A stretch of DNA of 64,000 bases, from NCBI GenBank assembly GCA_036345935.2, contig JADWOT020001846.1, forward strand, positions 43,001 to 107,000. The letters are read 5' to 3'. The translations under genes and the position numbers were made by a program. Shown here one piece after another: positions 46,750-58,674 of the stretch. The notes under the pieces are model-generated. The model saw only the letters and a list, made by a program, of their open reading frames with translations. It searched no databases and was not told the origin of the DNA. Source of the DNA: Taenia hydatigena. Taxonomy: Eukaryota > Platyhelminthes > Cestoda > Cyclophyllidea > Taeniidae. Numbering within the stretch: position 1 is the stretch's first letter; every line of letters starts with the position of its first letter.

Positions 46750-49700
46750 CGCCTTCCAAATTGTTCGAGCCAATTAAGTCCCATTAACGGAAAATAATGA
46801 CCACCAAAACAAACACCGCTCGCATACTTCGCGCACAAATCTAGTTGACCATTTTAATGCTGTTCGATAAAACAAATCAGCATCTGATTTTGTGCATTTA
46901 TACAGACGAAACACTATTTAAAATTCCTATCCTTTGTTTTGAGTGATAGATTTACAACGTAACAATGCAATCAAAATAACTTTATTGGCAAACGTAAGTG
47001 ACAAAACTAGCAGCAAACTCTGGATTTAAAACGCCTTAAAATAAGATCGCAAGAGTCCTTAGCTATTAGTTTTGCAATCCAAACAGTGATTTAGCGTTTG
47101 TTTTGAGAATCGTCAAGCCTGGTGTTTGTTTCCAAGTTGATTTATAAGGCCCAGGGCAACGTAGATTTGTTTGTGATTTAGTGCAGCTTTAATTTCTTGA
47201 CGGCTTTTACACAACTTTTAACTGCAACTTACATTGTTCAGCAGACTTAAGTCATGGTGCACAGGCAAATGATCAATGGCCTTTGCAACGCCGCCAGACG
47301 ACCAACGACCTTAAAGGCGAAAATTTGTAAATGGAAAATTAAAGTTGCATGTATAACCTGTGACAAATAAGGGCACACTAGTAATACATAATAAATGTGC
47401 GGTGTCAAATGCACTAAAGAATTGGGTTAGTTCATCACATAATAGTAAGACTGAAGCGAAGTAGGAAAATATGTGATCCAAAGGGCAAATTTAAGCGAAT
47501 GGGGAATATAAAAATTCAAAACCCTAAAATCATTCATGTAGAGCTACGAAAAGCATTAAAGAGAAACGTCTCTATTCATTTATAAAAGGTATAAGCGTGG
47601 GTCTAGACAAGGATAGCATCGAAAACACTTGCCTTGGAAGTCTACCGCACATAATGACGCAATAATAAAGTCCTCAAATTGGGTTAGAGGTCAATTGAAA
47701 AGCCAAGCAACGCACTAGTGAACACTTGGAAGGGTGTTAAAATATTGCAGAAGGCAAGTAAACATATGGTGAGCCTTTGCTGGACTGGGATCCAGTTCTC
47801 CTCCTCAAATGTACAGACAATATCTTAAGGAGACAATAGACGTATTAATTGAACAAAATGTCTACAAACATTCTGCCTTTGTAAGTCAAAATCGTGCACA
47901 TGAGTAATGCAATACTTAGTTCAGTTTCACAAATTAATCTGGTCTGGTATCACAGCACGTTATTTGGTTTGATTTTAAGTGCTATTGTAGTACTTGGCTT
48001 GTGTGAACTACTGTTATCGGCCAGGGTCACAGAGGTGGCAATATTGCCCTAGCCGCGTGAGCTGGCCTCAGAATCATGTCACCAGCTTATTTTTTTTCTC
48101 TGCTCGTTGTATATATACACATTCTACCCTAGTATTCTGCCTTCTTTTGCCTTCGAGGAACCTCGGGTCGCTACAGCCATTGCCATCGCGAAGTCGTTAC
48201 TTGTGCGGTAAATTTTAAGGGTATTTGAGGTTGAGGGGAGCTGGGATTATAGCCTCGTCTCTCTTAAAATGTGTGTATGCGTATACTTTAGGTTGTTGCG
48301 TTACTTGCGTGCATATAAAAGAGTGAAATCGGACTATGCCCCTTGTAACGTACGGCGTTTCTAAATGTTGGCACATCTGGTGAGGGGTGTTGGATACTGC
48401 TACCAAACCAATTGACTGTAAACTACACTAGAAGAAGAGAAGAAGGAATAGAAAGAAATGAAAGAGGAGGAGGATGGGGATGAGAAGGTATGCTTCCATT
48501 CAGCAGGAATTGGTATCCGCATCGTTTCCCCGGTGGCCTCATTTTTGGAAGTGGAAGTGAAGACCTGTGAAGAGAAAGACGGAGGTAGGGTGCACATCCT
48601 TATTAAGCCCAAGGGTTTAAGCAGGATAAGTTGCCACTGACCGTGCAGAGCTCGCTAACTGGAAAATATTGCACGGAGGGAAATTCGTGAAATTGCCTTT
48701 GGAAACACACTTTTAGGCATAGCGTGGTGGGCGAGCTGCGATATCCTCTTCCTTCACCATCATAGCGAATGGGGTAGTGCTACCTTTTTAAACACACTGC
48801 GTCATCACGTTACCCCCGCCCCTTCCCACGTCGTTAAAGAGACACTGCTTCCTATTCTGAGTTATTTCGTCCCCTTTTATATTCAAGATGAGTGGGATGA
48901 AAATGTACACATGCATGTATGCCTACTCAAACTACCATTAGCACAACCTCCACCAAAAGAAGGTAGGGCCCCAATTTACAAACGGCGTGCATTCTAAACA
49001 AAACATTCCTAGCAGCGGTGACTACTGTGTCACAAAGTAGTTTGCATGCTTCCTTAGTGTGTCACCAACAACGGCTCAGATGGAGGAGAAGGAGGACGAT
49101 TGCCGTCACAACTCTCTTATCCCATGCGGTGTCTACCTGCTGACAGTCTCTACTGCTGGAATGTTTTGAAGGCGGAATATTATTGCTACTGTCCGACGCT
49201 CAGTAGGAGTTGCACGTCGGGGTGGATATTTGATCAGACATTGGCTGGAGTGGGGGGTTGCACACAAATGAGGGGATTGCAAAAGAGGCCGAGGAGGAGA
49301 AAAAGCAGAAAAGAGGCATCCGTCCGCATTCATTTTGTCAAAAAAAAGCAGTCTCCGCATAATCAATAAGACAGTGGTGTTGTTTCATAAGAAGACGTTG
49401 CAAAAAAACGCGTTAATTAAAGAGTCGTGAGCAAGTTCCTAGAAGTGACTTGGAAGGAAGAAGAGCACCCTTCTCCTTACCATTGTCAAACCAACTTTCA
49501 CTTCTTTCAACAACTAGTCGTGAGCAATGCGGGAGGGAAGGTGATAAAGAAGGGGAATCCACCTATCAGACAATAAAATCGCTGCGCACCGATCCACCAC
49601 CCACCTACAGGACTTCGCAAGCAGTAGAGCCGCTTGCGATTGTCAGTCAAACCACACACCAGGGCTCCTACTTAAGCCCCTTGTCGACTTCTCGTAGCTG

Positions 49701-49900
49701 ATGGGCCGAATCTAACCCAACCTAACAAATTGTGGTGTTGCTACCACGCAAATACCTGCTGCACGCTTTTACAATATTCCCCTTAGACTAACTTTATTAA
49801 TAAGAGCTCATTCGCTCAGAGAACGTAGTAAAGTTATGGAAGGAGCCTGGCCTTATATAATGATGTCGGTTTTCCTGAATCGCCTGTCTCTCTCACATGG
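46750..49900. other. No supported gene
   Basis: AT-rich to 47.9 kb. The plus frame at 48,458-48,640 begins with an acidic run from a purine-rich tract (GAAGAAGAGAAGAAGG near 48,431), followed by IGIRIVSPVASFLEVEV. It is protein-like but has no support. A second purine-rich tract lies at 49,275-49,320. Confidence 0.35.
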
Positions 49901-49904
49901 TTAG

Positions 49905-50405
49905 TTGTATGGATAGCAAAATTGTTTTGCGGCAACAGCCTATAAATAAATTACTGACGCACATAGACCGTGTCATAATAATATTGAATCGCAGCATGCT
50001 TTTGAACAAACAGGCATAGTCAAGAAATAGATAAAGGCATTATTAGATTCAAAGTGCATGCTTTGTTCATTTTAAGGAAAGAGTTGCCAAACAAAAGGGA
50101 CACCGCATGGTGTAGTGTTTAGCACACATTATGATCTCCATGTTTGTTGAACTGCTATTGGTGGAAATATTGTACAGCTCCTCAATGTGGTTTGACCTGT
50201 TGTACGCCAACACTTTGCAAAAAACCACCTTTGAATGCACAAGAAATGTGCAATTTTGGTGTATCTAAGATTACTTTTACTTGCCGTATCATTTCGTAGG
50301 TACAGATTAATGCAAAGTAGAGTTGAGATTCGAAAAGAATGAGCAAAAGATGCTGTTCCCAAAAATCGCCTATAAACATAAATAGAACAGAACGCGAAAA
50401 AGTAT
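49905..50405 (-). repeat. Inverted repeat, copy 2 (partner 34,498-34,990)
   Basis: Minus-strand counterpart of the 34.5-35.0 kb block, similar over about 480 bp, including sequence on both sides of the candidate exon. Confidence 0.75.
50129..50377 (-). CDS. Candidate terminal exon, unidentified (paired with 34.5 kb)
   Basis: After a possible acceptor (TATTTATGTTTATAG) the minus frame reads FLGTASFAHSFRISTLLCIN, then HFLCIQRWFFAKCWRTTGQT and FPPIAVQQTWRS, and stops at 50,129. Frame, splice position and stop all match the plus-strand copy at 34.5 kb. Differences between the copies leave the frame open in both, unlike the other duplicated gene pieces here, where at least one copy is broken. Function unknown. 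Confidence 0.4.
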   Translation of the reverse strand, partial: VYRRFLGTASFAHSFRISTLLCINLYLRNDTASKSNLRYTKIAHFLCIQRWFFAKCWRTTGQTTLRSCTIFPPIAVQQTWRS

Positions 50406-50409
50406 TTTG

Positions 50410-53400
50410 CTAAATATAGGCACACGCGTATGATGAGTGACAGATTTAGATCCAGTGAAGTTTATAGAACCTAGTCATTTTGTCCTGTATGTCAATTTAA
50501 ATGCATCACGTATCATTTAAGACCAAAAATAAGTGCGCATGCTCTTTATAATTTTTAGACGCATGCCAATTGCCGATTGCATATTTTGATAGGTGAAACG
50601 AGTCTTTAAGTTAATTAAGTCGTTAATCATTTTGGAGGTCATCAACGGTAACTGCTTTCCCCCTCGTTGGTAAGTGGGACCATCGTAACGCCAAAATGAC
50701 ATTATTTCGGCAAAAGTGAGCCAGGTTTTTTTTCAGAAAATTATCTTACTTGCTGAGAATTACTCGGTGAAATTGGATTTACGGGACATGAATTTCATTA
50801 GAATGTACTGCCTTTGGCATAGATTTGCACATATCGCAGGTAAGAACAAATTGAATTTTAATGATTTCTTACCACACTTGCCATGCATTAACTAAAAATA
50901 GCTGTTTACTGGATAATTAGACTTTACTGCTTATTACTAAGATTTCAATTATTAATGCGCAGTGAATTGCTATAGTACCGACCTACACCTATACAAATTT
51001 TGGTCATTCTGGGTTATTTACTGGTTACGGTGTCCGGGTTAGAAGCCTTTAAGGCAGTAAAAGGATTTAATTACCAAATAGCTGCTCACCGCCATCGGAA
51101 TGGTCAGAATGGGATCAGCTTTTAAATGGCAGCTTAGATCAATGTATAAATAAGGCATTACACAAGTAAAACAATGCCAATTTAGATAAAGTGTACTGTG
51201 CTCCTAGAATTTTTTACCTCAGTCTTAAAGTGATCATAATAAGGCCCCGACTCACCTACCTGCTTAGTAGTAGGCTCTCTTTTGCAATTGCTACGCAGAC
51301 CTCCTTTGAAACTGTAACGTTATGTCTCATGCAGCTGGACTGAGAGTGTGCATTAAAGAAAATAAGGACGCGCCAAATTTTGTTCATTAAATCTAAATTT
51401 GGTTAGGATTAGGCTATAAGTGTTAGGCTACTTGCGTTACAGCAAAACGCGTTTCAATTGTAGGACGTTTGATGCCTAGGAATGAACACAATGTAGTGCA
51501 AATGATTTTAATACGAAAACTGGGACAGCATAAGTACACATATGCGATCTTGATATTTTATCGAAATTATCTAATTTTGTACTTGACTCTTCCTTCCATC
51601 GCTAGTAGCTGTGGTATTTTCCGTGTTGTTCATTAAATTTTGAACCTGGCCGATGTTTAAGTAGCTTATTTTGACAAAGCAAGTTAAAATAACGCAAGAA
51701 CATAAAGTTGCGCTATTTTTGGTCTATTTAATTACAGAGTCGACCAAAATTGTAATCTAGCAGCCTATTCTATTCAGTAATTGTTTGCGGCAGCCCCTTT
51801 ATCAACTTGTAAGAGAGTAAGGTGTGGCCGATGATAAGAGCGCCTAGGATGACACAGATAGTTGACAGTGAACGAATGCGCACTCTCAGTGATCAGAATT
51901 GGTTGAATTTGATGGTCACATGCATGTTTTGTTCTGTAAACGCTTTTAACAAGGGTATAGAGCAGAACTCTTTGCTCCCCTCTTTAATCCAAAATCGACC
52001 AGAAATGAAACTCACCATTCAGCTTCCTTTTGTACTTGCTTGTAGCAGTTCTTGTTCACATATCTGGCATTTTTGGCGTGTTCAATATGTGGGGAGTCCG
52101 TTTTGGCAAAGAAAGTTGCAATAGCGCAAATAGATGCAATTTCGATTTAGACTTGTTTAATATTAAGACTTAGTGGTAGGCTCTCTTCTGCAATTGTTTG
52201 GCGTAGCATAGTAGTCCAATTTCGGTAACGAATTCGGTACTAGCAAAAGTACACAGCTTCATTTGTTTTTATTTACACCAATGCAAACTTCCTCAGACTT
52301 GGGTATCAACAGCTCGTTGCCTTCTGTAAGGGATTGCTGCAGTTCCCGTTTTAAAATCGGACACCGTAGGTGTGGTCGAGGTGAAGGGTGTCTATCGTGG
52401 CAAGGAAAGCTGGGACACTACAGATCTAAGGATGCTCTTTGCTTTGTCGGATTTAATCTCAAGTTTCCCAGCTATGAGATTTGGCTGCTTACTTTTGTAA
52501 GTCCTTGCAGCAGGTCTTGCTATAAAATCAAGCAATGTCGGTGCACTTAAGATGCAAGTTGTCTGTATCTGCAAGGAGAGCTAAGAAAGCACGGTAATAA
52601 AGGAAAATGAAAAAGTAAAGAAAGGCTTGTGCACTTAGAACAAAGGCAAAGCAGTTTAAACTTAAAGATTGACAACGCAAATGTGTGAAAATACGAGACA
52701 AAGAAAGTAAAGTTGAATAGGGTGAATTAAGCGATGCATTTTTTAAAAAGCCTAGTTTGCTTTATGGAGTAAAAACATACTTCCTGCTTGTCAAACACTT
52801 GTCTTCCCTACTTATTAATAGCATTAGGCAGATAATTTACTCCACCCCTGCTCTTGCTTCCTCTTATTGACGACCCACCCGTGTGCCAACTTCATCCCTC
52901 ACTTCACTTGCGTGGCTGCTTAAATACTGTCGCCTCCTCTAGTGTGCTATTCGATAAAAAATCAAGCTCTTTTCATTAAGCCGATTGCTTTGTATATCAC
53001 TGTCACATGGTTAGATGAGTGGCCAAGTGAATCAGTGTGGGAAAGGATGGAAGAGGGCAAGAAAGAAGTGAAGAACACTGCACTGCAGCTCCATATTCAC
53101 GACTTCTCACCTACCCCTTGGCTCTTTCGGCTAAGCATTTCTGTTGCTTCACTTTTACCGAAGAAGAGCATGGACCAATATTACCATTTGAAATGAAAAA
53201 TAGCATTCGTCCAGGTACAGAATTAGGGCACGCACCAGAAAAGTCCTTTTGCTTTAATCAATACCATTCTTTGGGGGTAAATTGCCGATTTCTTATGTCA
53301 ACATTATGCCCTGCACACTTACTTTTCGTGTCTCAAATATGCTCTTAAATATACTTCGAGAGATCTGCTGGTGTAAATTAACTTGCCTAATATTTATGTC

Positions 53401-53600
53401 CCACTGCAAAAGCACTGCAGAATGGTTTGCAAGTCAGGCTTGACCAGATCTGACTAATTTGGACTGTGCCGGGATAGACAAGGTTGGCAACGGAGGCTTG
53501 ATTATGACAAGCTTGAGTAAGGCGCCCTATATGTTACCATTTAAGCCAGCTCCAAGACAAATTTGGCCAGTCCAATCAACTTGACGTAAATCCATGCCAA
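50410..53600. other. No supported gene; small internal repeats
   Basis: AT-rich. CTTAGTAGTAGGCTCTCTTTTGCAATTG at 51,263 recurs with two changes at 52,169. A second pair (51,665-51,730 and 52,095-52,150) shares TTTTG.CAAAG.AAGTT. Frames at 51,822-52,124, 52,263-52,550 and 52,942-53,348 have no motif; the last switches phase near 53,180. Confidence 0.4.
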
Positions 53601-53616
53601 GTGGTCGCCTCTTTCT

Positions 53617-54105
53617 TTCTTGCAGACATTAGAGACCGAGATACGCAAACTGGAAGTGGGTCATATGGCTTTTTTGAAATAGATGGAGGGAAGATTTCTT
53701 TTCTACGTCCCGTTTCTCATGTCACACTCCACATCATCTTCGGTGAGTGTCTCTTTTGTCGCCCACTACGTTCTACAAGCTTAAACGTATTGCGTCTTGC
53801 ATTGTGCTAAACTGTGTGTTCTTCGCTTGCAACTAATTTGAAAGGAGGGGTGAGCACACCCACCATTTTATCTCCCTACCTTTATTTCTTTGCTTCAGAG
53901 GTGCGAGAACGCCTCGCATCTCTGTCTCCTCTACACTTCTCTCGCCTATTCCTTCTACCATATCGTCTGCCAGTACCCTCTTTGTAGGCTCCCTATCATC
54001 TTTTTACTGGTCTCATCCTTGATTACGACATGACTAAATGATGCACGGAATCATAATCTAGATCTAACTAGCACGGGTTAGACTGGATCCGACCTCAATT
54101 AAGTC
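53617..54105 (+). repeat. Direct repeat, copy 2 (partner 26-505)
   Basis: Second copy of the block at the window start, with the micro-exon at its 5' end and the same landmarks at the same spacing. Similarity starts in the pyrimidine tract before 53,625 and fades after the CTAGCACGGGTTAGACTGGATC segment. Confidence 0.75.
53626..53655 (+). CDS. Candidate 30-nt micro-exon, copy 2
   Basis: Ten codons read TLETEIRKLE after CTTTCTTTCTTGCAG. The following GTGGGT is a weaker donor than GTGAGT in copy 1. Same length and phase as copy 1, with substitutions that keep the charged, leucine-spaced character. If copy 1 is functional, this one may be poorly spliced. Protein unknown. Confidence 0.4.
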
Positions 54106-54109
54106 AGAT

Positions 54110-55225
54110 ATCAAAATGACCACCAGAAGGTCATTCACGTTGGACCAAGTCAGAGAGCAATTTATTTGAAGAGCGAAAATGTGGTAGGCATAATTTGATG
54201 GGGAATGTGCATTGTGCGATAGCATTAGCCAGCATGGAGAACAAAAACCAATCTTTGCCATTGCTGTCCTTTAAGAGACAAAAAGCGGCCCTCGAGTCCG
54301 TAAGTGTTACGGCACCTTCCGGCTCTCTTTATCCGTGTACACTTTGCATACACTGTTAAAGCATAGACAGTGGGATGGCTACAGTGACTTAAACTAGGTG
54401 GGAATGAGGCAGGCGTCATACAGGAATTATTTCCAGCAAAACCAACAAATGCATTTGAGTCAAAAATCACAACTGAGCAATCGAATTGGAGCCATGTTCC
54501 TTAAGCTCACCTCATCTCCTTCAATTTTTCTCACAAGGCACCAACACGCTTTCCCCAGCAGTAGTTTGGCCACAGTAGAAGTCGTCGTCCACCCGCTTCG
54601 ATTCTGCAAGTAAACGATTAAAGTCACGCCTTACTTAAAAGTCATTCACATAAATCCGTTACAAATCCATCTTCCACAGGAAAAAAATATGTTGCCTAGC
54701 TAATCCGATCTCTAGCGTTTCCTTGAATATAGGGAATCCTCTCTACTTAATATTTTGTCAAATGACCACTAAAATCCTAAGAAGATTGATGGTAAACAAT
54801 GGTAACAATGGATGACCGCTACACAGCGAAAAAAAAAATAAAATTAGCAGCATTTTGTGAGCCCATCCTCAAAGTGTAGCCACGCTTATTCGCATAATGC
54901 GATGCGACCAACCGGTCTTACTCTTGTAACATTCGCAAGAAATTCCAGGGGAATCTCGCATTTTTAACTAGAAGCATCAAACTCCCTTAAAGAAGATTTT
55001 GACAATGCTTATGTCTTCAAGAGTGAAAAAGTCTAGTCGAAGACGTGTATTTCGACTAGATGCGGAACTCACATACAAACACAGAAAAAAGGAGCAATAG
55101 ACACCACTTAAACAACAAATCACGGGTTGGTGACCAAAGGCTCAAGTCCGATTTGTGTACAAGGGTAGGAATTAATGAGAGTGATGTTGGCGAGGAGCTC
55201 ATCAATCCTCTCATCTGTCAGTTTA
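54110..55225. other. No supported gene
   Basis: Frames of 65-80 codons on both strands overlap one another without splice context. AT-rich in the middle. Confidence 0.4.
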
Positions 55226-55229
55226 GCCT

Positions 55230-55745
55230 GTGCCAGATCATGGTAGTTCGGTGATACTGCTATCAACCGATGCACACCATGCCTGCCACGAATGTCTCAA
55301 AGGTGTTCTTCTATCAGCGGCATGCGCGAATTGTAAGAAGCAGCAACCGGCAGAGGGTCGAAGTGACCCACTAAAACATTTTCTCGGCTGTGGGGCTTTT
55401 CAACTTAGTGAGGCGATAGGGTGCTTCCAACTAGCAAGCCACTACTTTCTTCTAGTTGACGTCTTTGAAGAACCCAAGGCGCTTCACATTAGCAAGCTCA
55501 AGCGCTTCATGTGAATGTGTGTGACACAGGCTTCAAAGAATTCGCGTAGAGGTAGACATGCTTGGAGAACAGCCTGTCATGAATCCCCCAGTGGCACTAT
55601 CGTACTTCATACAGCCCACGAGAGTGCCCAGACTCCATGAATCCGTCTTCGTCGTGAATGCAAGCCTATCCTTTGTCTCTGGTGCCTTGATTGTGGATGC
55701 TCCGGTAAACTCCATGGTCTCGGGAGGTGCCGGCTCTCAAGACAA
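55230..55745 (-). pseudogene. AGC-type protein kinase, C-lobe copy (broken)
   Basis: On the minus strand, 55,690-55,600 reads IKAPETKDRLAFTTKTDSWS, then LGTLVGCMKYD. This is the kinase APE motif and the D.WSLG segment of subdomain IX. Further on, 55,515-55,370 reads ANVKRLGFFKDVN, a stop, KKVVAC, a stop, LEAPYRLTKLKSPTAEKMF. This matches the AGC pattern in which H.FF..(I/V)(D/N)W precedes the PPY.P start of the C-tail. TAG stands where the conserved Trp should be. N-lobe and catalytic loop are absent. The segment aligns with the reverse complement of the plus-strand kinase copy at 56.6-57.1 kb. There are several stops, so it is not functional. Confidence 0.65.
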
Positions 55746-56219
55746 ATTTTACAGGCAACCCGCTGTTTAGGCGAATCAGGGGAATTCTACTTCCTCCTCT
55801 CCGAATCAGATTATCATATTAAAGTAGAATCAAGCTGATTGCGATTGCGATTGACAGGACTCTAAAATGACCCAGCACAATAAATGCACCAATTATCGTT
55901 CTAGTCCAAATATCACTTTGAGGCTCCCGAAGCTGTGGCCAAATTAGTGCCATGAAGAATTGATGTTTGCCCATTTCAAAACAGTGATCAAGTCAGCCAT
56001 GCGTGATGTAAACGACTCATCTCCATTCATCCGGTACGTTCGATGTTGCCGCAGCGTTGTGGATGAGTTTTAAATGCGGCGAGCCAATAAACAGGGATAT
56101 GCAACTTGGTTGGCTCAGGCAAAAGCGGTATCAGCTTCTGTACTAGCCTTTGAGGTCAGCCGATAGGCAGGCGTGTCAACTTTGAGTAAGTCAAAGGCAC
56201 GAAGATCAGGAAGTTTGAT

Positions 56220-57130
56220 GCGGTGAAGTTGATTTCTCCTGGTGCCTACACCTTTGCTAATGTGGTGGTCTTCATATGCACATGCTGCTTGGTGTGCTAT
56301 TCGAGGCCAGCACTTAGTAGTGAGACTCGTCAGACAAGAGAGGCAATCACCACTGTGATTGAAAGCTGTAGAATTCTCGAGACTCCGACTTTTGTGCTGC
56401 GCAAAGGAAGTGGATTGGACCCGCGGTATCTGGTCTCATATATGACGCATGGTCTTATAGCTGTTAGATTATTTGCAGTCTAGGGCACCTGCACGCCATG
56501 CGCATCGTCCACTTAGATGTCAAGCCCAGCAATGTGCTGATTGCTGGATCAGAACACATTACAATTACCGACTTCGATCGCTCATACGGTATGTCTTGAG
56601 GGGCGAGTCCTGCCAAAATGACAAACTTAAACGAAGCACTCTTCTTCATGGCACCTAAGATAAAGCCCGAAGATTATCGTGGTCTGGATCATGTATCGTC
56701 ATGCCGCTGTGCACCTGCCGGTTCATGACATACTGTTCGCCTAAAGTGCTCACACCCCTGCGCAAATTATTCAAAGCCTGTCTTATACGAAATCACAAGG
56801 AGCGCTTGAACCTTTGATAGCATGAAGCGCCCGAAGTTCCCCAAAGACGTTAACTGAAAGGAAATGGTGGCCTGCAAGTTAGTCACTTTCCACCCTTCCG
56901 ATTTGGAAGTTGCTGCAGGCAAGAAAAGGTGACTCCGATCCCTTCAATAGTACAGTGCTGTCATCTGAACCTTATCCCACACAAGATCCAAGGCACCCTA
57001 TGACCCAAATCTTTGCCACTAGCTCCATCGTGATCATTGGTTCTCAGATGCGACTCGTCGCGGACATCGCAGCACAAACGTCGCACCCTTCCACATTCGA
57101 AAGCTTCGTAGCAGTGTCGAGAAATGGTGA
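56220..57130 (+). pseudogene. AGC-type protein kinase, near full-length copy (broken)
   Basis: In one frame 56,223-56,480 holds an N-lobe-like segment: KLISPGAYTFANVVVF (degraded glycine loop), TREAITTVIESCRILETP (helix C) and YLVSYMTHG (hinge). After a shift, 56,489-56,600 reads LHAMRIVHLDVKPSNVLI, then ITITDFDRSYGMS and TGA. That gives the catalytic loop HLDVKPSN (HxD..KxxN) and DFD in place of DFG. FFMAPKI follows at about 56,642 (MAPE with E replaced by K). Later come KRPKFPKDVN, a stop, KEMVACKL and FHPSDLEV, the AGC C-lobe end and C-tail. Gly loop, DFG and APE are all altered, and there are at least two frameshifts and several stops. Upstream TAG at 56,465 falls in IICSLGHLHAM. Confidence 0.72.
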
Positions 57131-57316
57131 TTACACTTCCACTCGAGTAAAACCGCACGAGTATGTGGTTCTCTCGGAGAGCACAGGGGTCAACACAGCC
57201 GTTTCACGAGCAAATTTGCTTCAATGCACGCGTCAATGTCATAGTGAACCTGTCACATCTTTTAGCAATGCAGCCTCATTCTTGCACCCCTCGATAGGCC
57301 TCAGAAGCCAGGATCA

Positions 57317-57454
57317 ATAATGGGTAGTTTTGAGTGAACAAATCAAATCAGATCCGGCCTTCTATTGGTTCATTGCACGTGGACCCATTCCTCAGGAGTG
57401 GGCGAAGATTGCCTCAGCCAAACTAACTGAAGTCAGTTTTCGACGTCAGGCATG
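57317..57454 (+). CDS. Candidate coding fragment, unidentified
   Basis: The frame WVVLSEQIKSDPAFYWFIAR continues GPIPQEWAKIASAKL to TGA at 57,452. Composition is protein-like and it lies just past the kinase remnant, but no domain is recognised and there is no partner copy in the inverted kinase fragment. It may be the kinase gene's tail or a separate remnant. Confidence 0.22.
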
Positions 57455-57459
57455 ACCGA

Positions 57460-58120
57460 TGCTGTTGGTGACGAAGTTCGCTGTGTGGTGAGTAGCAATC
57501 GAGTCAGTGCTAGTACCTCCTTCCACACATCAGCCTGCATGATTGTCACTAGTCGACAGATTGCTGATAGGTCAAATGAGGTCCTAAAGGAGAGTGAAGT
57601 AAGAAACAGATCCTGTGGCAATTTTAGTCCTTTCTTTCTTCCTTTGGCTCTACTTTCGAGACGCTTTCAAGTGTAGTGCTTTGCTGGTAAAAAAGGCATC
57701 TTAAAACGCGCACTTAGACAAGTTACATTACTAAATCTGCACATCACAAGCTTAACTGTGAATAGTAGTTGTGAGAAGGCGATGAGATACTGACCATTAG
57801 TTAAAGCCATCAGTGTCTAGTCCACATACACTGAAGGCGAACTTATGCTAGCAACTTAAAGCGGACGTTGGTGCACGCGCAGAGACCCCTTTACAGACTT
57901 CATTTCATCGCCTAGGTAAGAAGCTTCGTACGTAGAAGTGGTCGCCGTGAGCGAGGGAGTAGAGACAGTTAAGCGACCGAAACCAAAGCAGTTAAATACC
58001 CTAAGGGGACTCAAGACCAGTGTTTGATTAAATGTCAGCAGAGCTCATCGGAGTTGCAATAGGGTCAACACCGACTGCTGATTGGGCAATAATCGTGAGC
58101 GATACTGCAGGCCTGTTCAC
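57460..58120. other. No supported gene
   Basis: A plus frame (57,452-57,676) and a minus frame (57,433-57,621) overlap, neither with splice context. Near 58,045-58,110 a short plus frame reads IGVAIGSTPTADWAIIVSDT, which looks protein-like but is isolated. Confidence 0.3.
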
Positions 58121-58347
58121 TCTCCAGGTTTGTGGCGAGTACATCTAACACAAACTCCATCTCAGCAATCGACATTCAAAAAGCGCGAGTGCATTGGCAT
58201 TAACGCAACCTTGTTGCATTTGGTTCCCATCTACTTTCCCCTGAATGGCCCTGCGTGGTCACTGCTGTAGAGTGTAGCAGGAAATTGAGACATTTTGCAC
58301 GATTTTAATCTGTTAATTCGAGACTAGATGTTTCTAATTTTAAATAG

Positions 58348-58668
58348 GTTCACTACACATTTGCCAGTTTGCATTTAGGTTATAAACATGCAAAGGAAGC
58401 CCATTTAGTGGTTAACAATGAATTTATTTCAAAAGATGATGGGCACAGAGCTTGTTTGCGTTTCACTTTGAACACATTCAAACCTGTATGGGGCAACACA
58501 GGAAGTGAACACGACTTTTGGCCTCTCCCAGACTTAGCACTGTCCAAGCGCCTGATTGAATCGTTATACAGTGGTAGAAGAGTGAAGAGTGCGTTGCTAC
58601 TGCATGTCAATTACACATTTGATGATAGCCATTGTCTAAATGCCCAAACCTGCTATCATATCGGATGA
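58348..58668 (+). CDS. Candidate exon, unidentified
   Basis: After a possible acceptor (TTCTAATTTTAAATAG at 58,347) the frame is open for 106 codons to a stop at 58,668. It reads VHYTFASLHLGYKHAKEAHL, then KPVWGNTGSEHDFWPLPDLA and KRLIESLYSGRRVKSALLLH. Residue balance is more protein-like than most frames in the window. An upstream frame at 58,127-58,270 (VHLTQTPSQQSTFKKREC, then PLNGPAWSLL) could be a preceding exon. No domain recognised, and no donor before the stop, so it would be a terminal exon. Confidence 0.32.
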   Translation, partial: VHYTFASLHLGYKHAKEAHLVVNNEFISKDDGHRACLRFTLNTFKPVWGNTGSEHDFWPLPDLALSKRLIESLYSGRRVKSALLLHVNYTFDDSHCLNAQTCYHIG

Positions 58669-58674
58669 TTGCGT

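Noticed and set aside
55558..55770. Plus-strand frame over the minus-strand kinase fragment
   Set aside because: The opposite strand carries APE and D.WSLG kinase motifs and aligns with the plus-strand kinase copy; the plus frame is a shadow.
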